From the NCBI GenBank assembly GCA_015654825.1, contig JAATGE010000441.1, forward strand, positions 1-6,180: a stretch of 6,180 bases of DNA, given 5' to 3'. Below the pieces are notes generated by a model, which was given only the letters and a program-made list of their open reading frames with translations, was not told the origin of the DNA and made no database searches. A program made the translations under genes and the position numbers. Shown piece after piece: positions 5,454 to 6,180 of the stretch (within the stretch, counting starts at the first letter, position 1; the number at the start of each line of letters is the position of its first letter). Origin of the DNA: Rhodospirillales bacterium. Lineage in GTDB: Bacteria > Pseudomonadota > Alphaproteobacteria > Acetobacterales > Acetobacteraceae.

Positions 5454-6065
5454 CTATTTCGCCTCGAACGCCGCGCTGATGATCAGGGTCACATCGTCGC
5501 CAACCAGCGGCACGTATTTCGACACGCCGAAATCGCTGCGCTTGATGTGGCCGCTGACTTCGAATCCCACCGTGTAGGCGTGGCTCAGCGGATTGGTACC
5601 GGCGGCGTTGAATTTAACGTTCAGCGTCACCGGTTTGGTGACCCCGTGCAGCGTCAGGTTGCCGGAGACGCGCGCGGCGTTGTGGCCGGCCGGAAGCACG
5701 CTGGCGGAGGTGAACACGATGCTCGGATATTTGGCGGCATCGAACCAGCCGGGTCCCTTCAACTCGCCGTCCAGCTTCGCGTTGCTGGTGGAAATGCTGG
5801 CCACCGGCAGGGTTACCGAGAGCGTGCTGGCGGCCGGCTTTTTCGGGTCCAGCACCAGTTGGCCGGCAACTCCGGTGAATTCGCCATACCAGGTGGTAAA
5901 GCCCATGTGGCTTACGGCGAACAGCACGCGCGTGTGGGATGGCTCGACCGCGTAGGCGCCGGGCTTTACGTGGGCCGGATCGGTCACGAGTTGCGCCGGC
6001 GCCGCCCCGGGCAACGAAGCGGCGAGCGCGACGCCGAGGGTCAAAATCCTGCTCAATGTCACCAC
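5454..6065 (-). CDS. YceI-family periplasmic protein
   Basis: This is a YceI-like lipocalin-fold protein, a family of about 190-200 residues that binds polyisoprenoid or other amphiphilic lipids in the periplasm; the physiological role is usually unclear. After a signal peptide (TLSRILTLGVALAASLPGAAPA) the product shows the family pattern: YAVEPSHTRVLFAVSHMGFTT at the start, FTGVAGQLVLDPKKP, GPGWFDAAKYPSIVFTS in the middle, VSGNLTLHGVTKPVTLNV, and IKRSDFGVSKYVPLVGDDV near the end. The frame can start at GTG 6080, 6065 or 6062 or TTG 6056. I prefer 6065 (203 residues) because GGAG at 6078-6075 lies 9 bases before it, while GTG 6080 has no ribosome site. No b561-type cytochrome gene is adjacent here, although YceI genes are often found beside one. 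It seems to be transcribed alone. Confidence 0.9.
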   Translation of the reverse strand: MVTLSRILTLGVALAASLPGAAPAQLVTDPAHVKPGAYAVEPSHTRVLFAVSHMGFTTWYGEFTGVAGQLVLDPKKPAASTLSVTLPVASISTSNAKLDGELKGPGWFDAAKYPSIVFTSASVLPAGHNAARVSGNLTLHGVTKPVTLNVKFNAAGTNPLSHAYTVGFEVSGHIKRSDFGVSKYVPLVGDDVTLIISAAFEAK

Positions 6066-6116
6066 GACCGTACTCTCCACAGAGATTATTGCGCCGCACC
6101 ATGCACCGGTTCCGGG

Positions 6117-6148
6117 AGTTCGTAAAACCGGCAGTTCGTAAGGCCGGC
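6117..6148. repeat. Two tandem 16-bp repeats upstream of the yceI-type gene
   Basis: The units AGTTCGTAAAACCGGC (6117-6132) and AGTTCGTAAGGCCGGC (6133-6148) are adjacent and match at 14 of 16 positions. They lie about 50 bases upstream of the preferred start codon, where a regulator binding site might be expected. Between them and the gene a GGAAC (minus strand, ending about 17 bases before AATAAT) faintly recalls an ECF-sigma -35 box, but the -10 does not fit. Confidence 0.6.
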
Positions 6149-6160
6149 GATATCAGGCCC

Positions 6161-6173
6161 GGGGCTCTGCCCC
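6161..6173 (+). repeat. Partial copy of the GGGCTCTGCCC hairpin repeat
   Basis: GGGGC-TCT-GCCCC is a perfect 5-bp hairpin with the same TCT loop and core as the copies at 3-13 and 2213-2223. The TGGACCC segment does not follow; CATAAGCG does, and the window ends. It may be a diverged or truncated copy, or its other modules may lie to the left or beyond the window. Confidence 0.65.
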
Positions 6174-6180
6174 ATAAGCG

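Noticed and set aside
4974..6125. 383-codon plus-strand open frame covering the small secreted gene and the yceI-type gene
   Set aside because: The translation is a low-complexity Arg/Ala/Gly mix that is out of frame with one real gene and antisense to another.

Overview
The window is strongly GC-rich DNA from a bacterial chromosome. The best guess is an alphaproteobacterium of the Acetobacteraceae/Rhodospirillales type. That rests on base composition, on a GGGCTCTGCCC hairpin repeat between genes, and on an AT-rich GTTCTTTTTT/AAAAAAGAAC hairpin of a kind I associate with that group. The taxonomic call is inference; the window has no rRNA, tRNA or housekeeping marker.

Layout. Bases 1-127 hold two copies of a hairpin repeat facing each other. 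A secreted endonuclease/exonuclease/phosphatase (EEP) family protein (127-978, +) begins exactly at the edge of this repeat. A pepsin-family (A1) aspartic protease homologue without a signal peptide follows on the same strand (1040-2197, +). Another repeat copy (2211-2270) fills the gap to a convergent gene for a RoxA-like dihaem c-type cytochrome (2273-4159, -). An AT-rich hairpin (4272-4318) separates that gene from an upstream minus-strand gene for a small unrecognised secreted protein (4322-4861, -). A second small secreted protein of unknown function diverges from it (4981-5373, +) and ends in a threefold 24-bp tandem repeat that contains its stop codon. The last gene is a YceI-family periplasmic protein (5454-6065, -), with two tandem 16-bp repeats upstream and a further partial copy of the hairpin repeat at 6161-6173.

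How the genes relate. Five of the six products carry N-terminal export signals, so this is largely an envelope/periplasm neighbourhood, but nothing ties it into one pathway. Only the EEP and pepsin-like genes are placed so that they could share a transcript (61 bp apart, same strand). The other genes are separated by repeats, hairpins or changes of strand and look like single transcription units. No mobile-element gene, CRISPR array or RNA gene was seen, and no stretch over 300 bases lacks a gene.

The most noteworthy points are the complete bacterial pepsin homologue with a renin-like DSGA second active-site motif, the modular hairpin repeat whose central stem changes sequence but stays paired, the EEP gene whose start lies in that repeat, and the tandem repeat that duplicates an in-frame amber codon.
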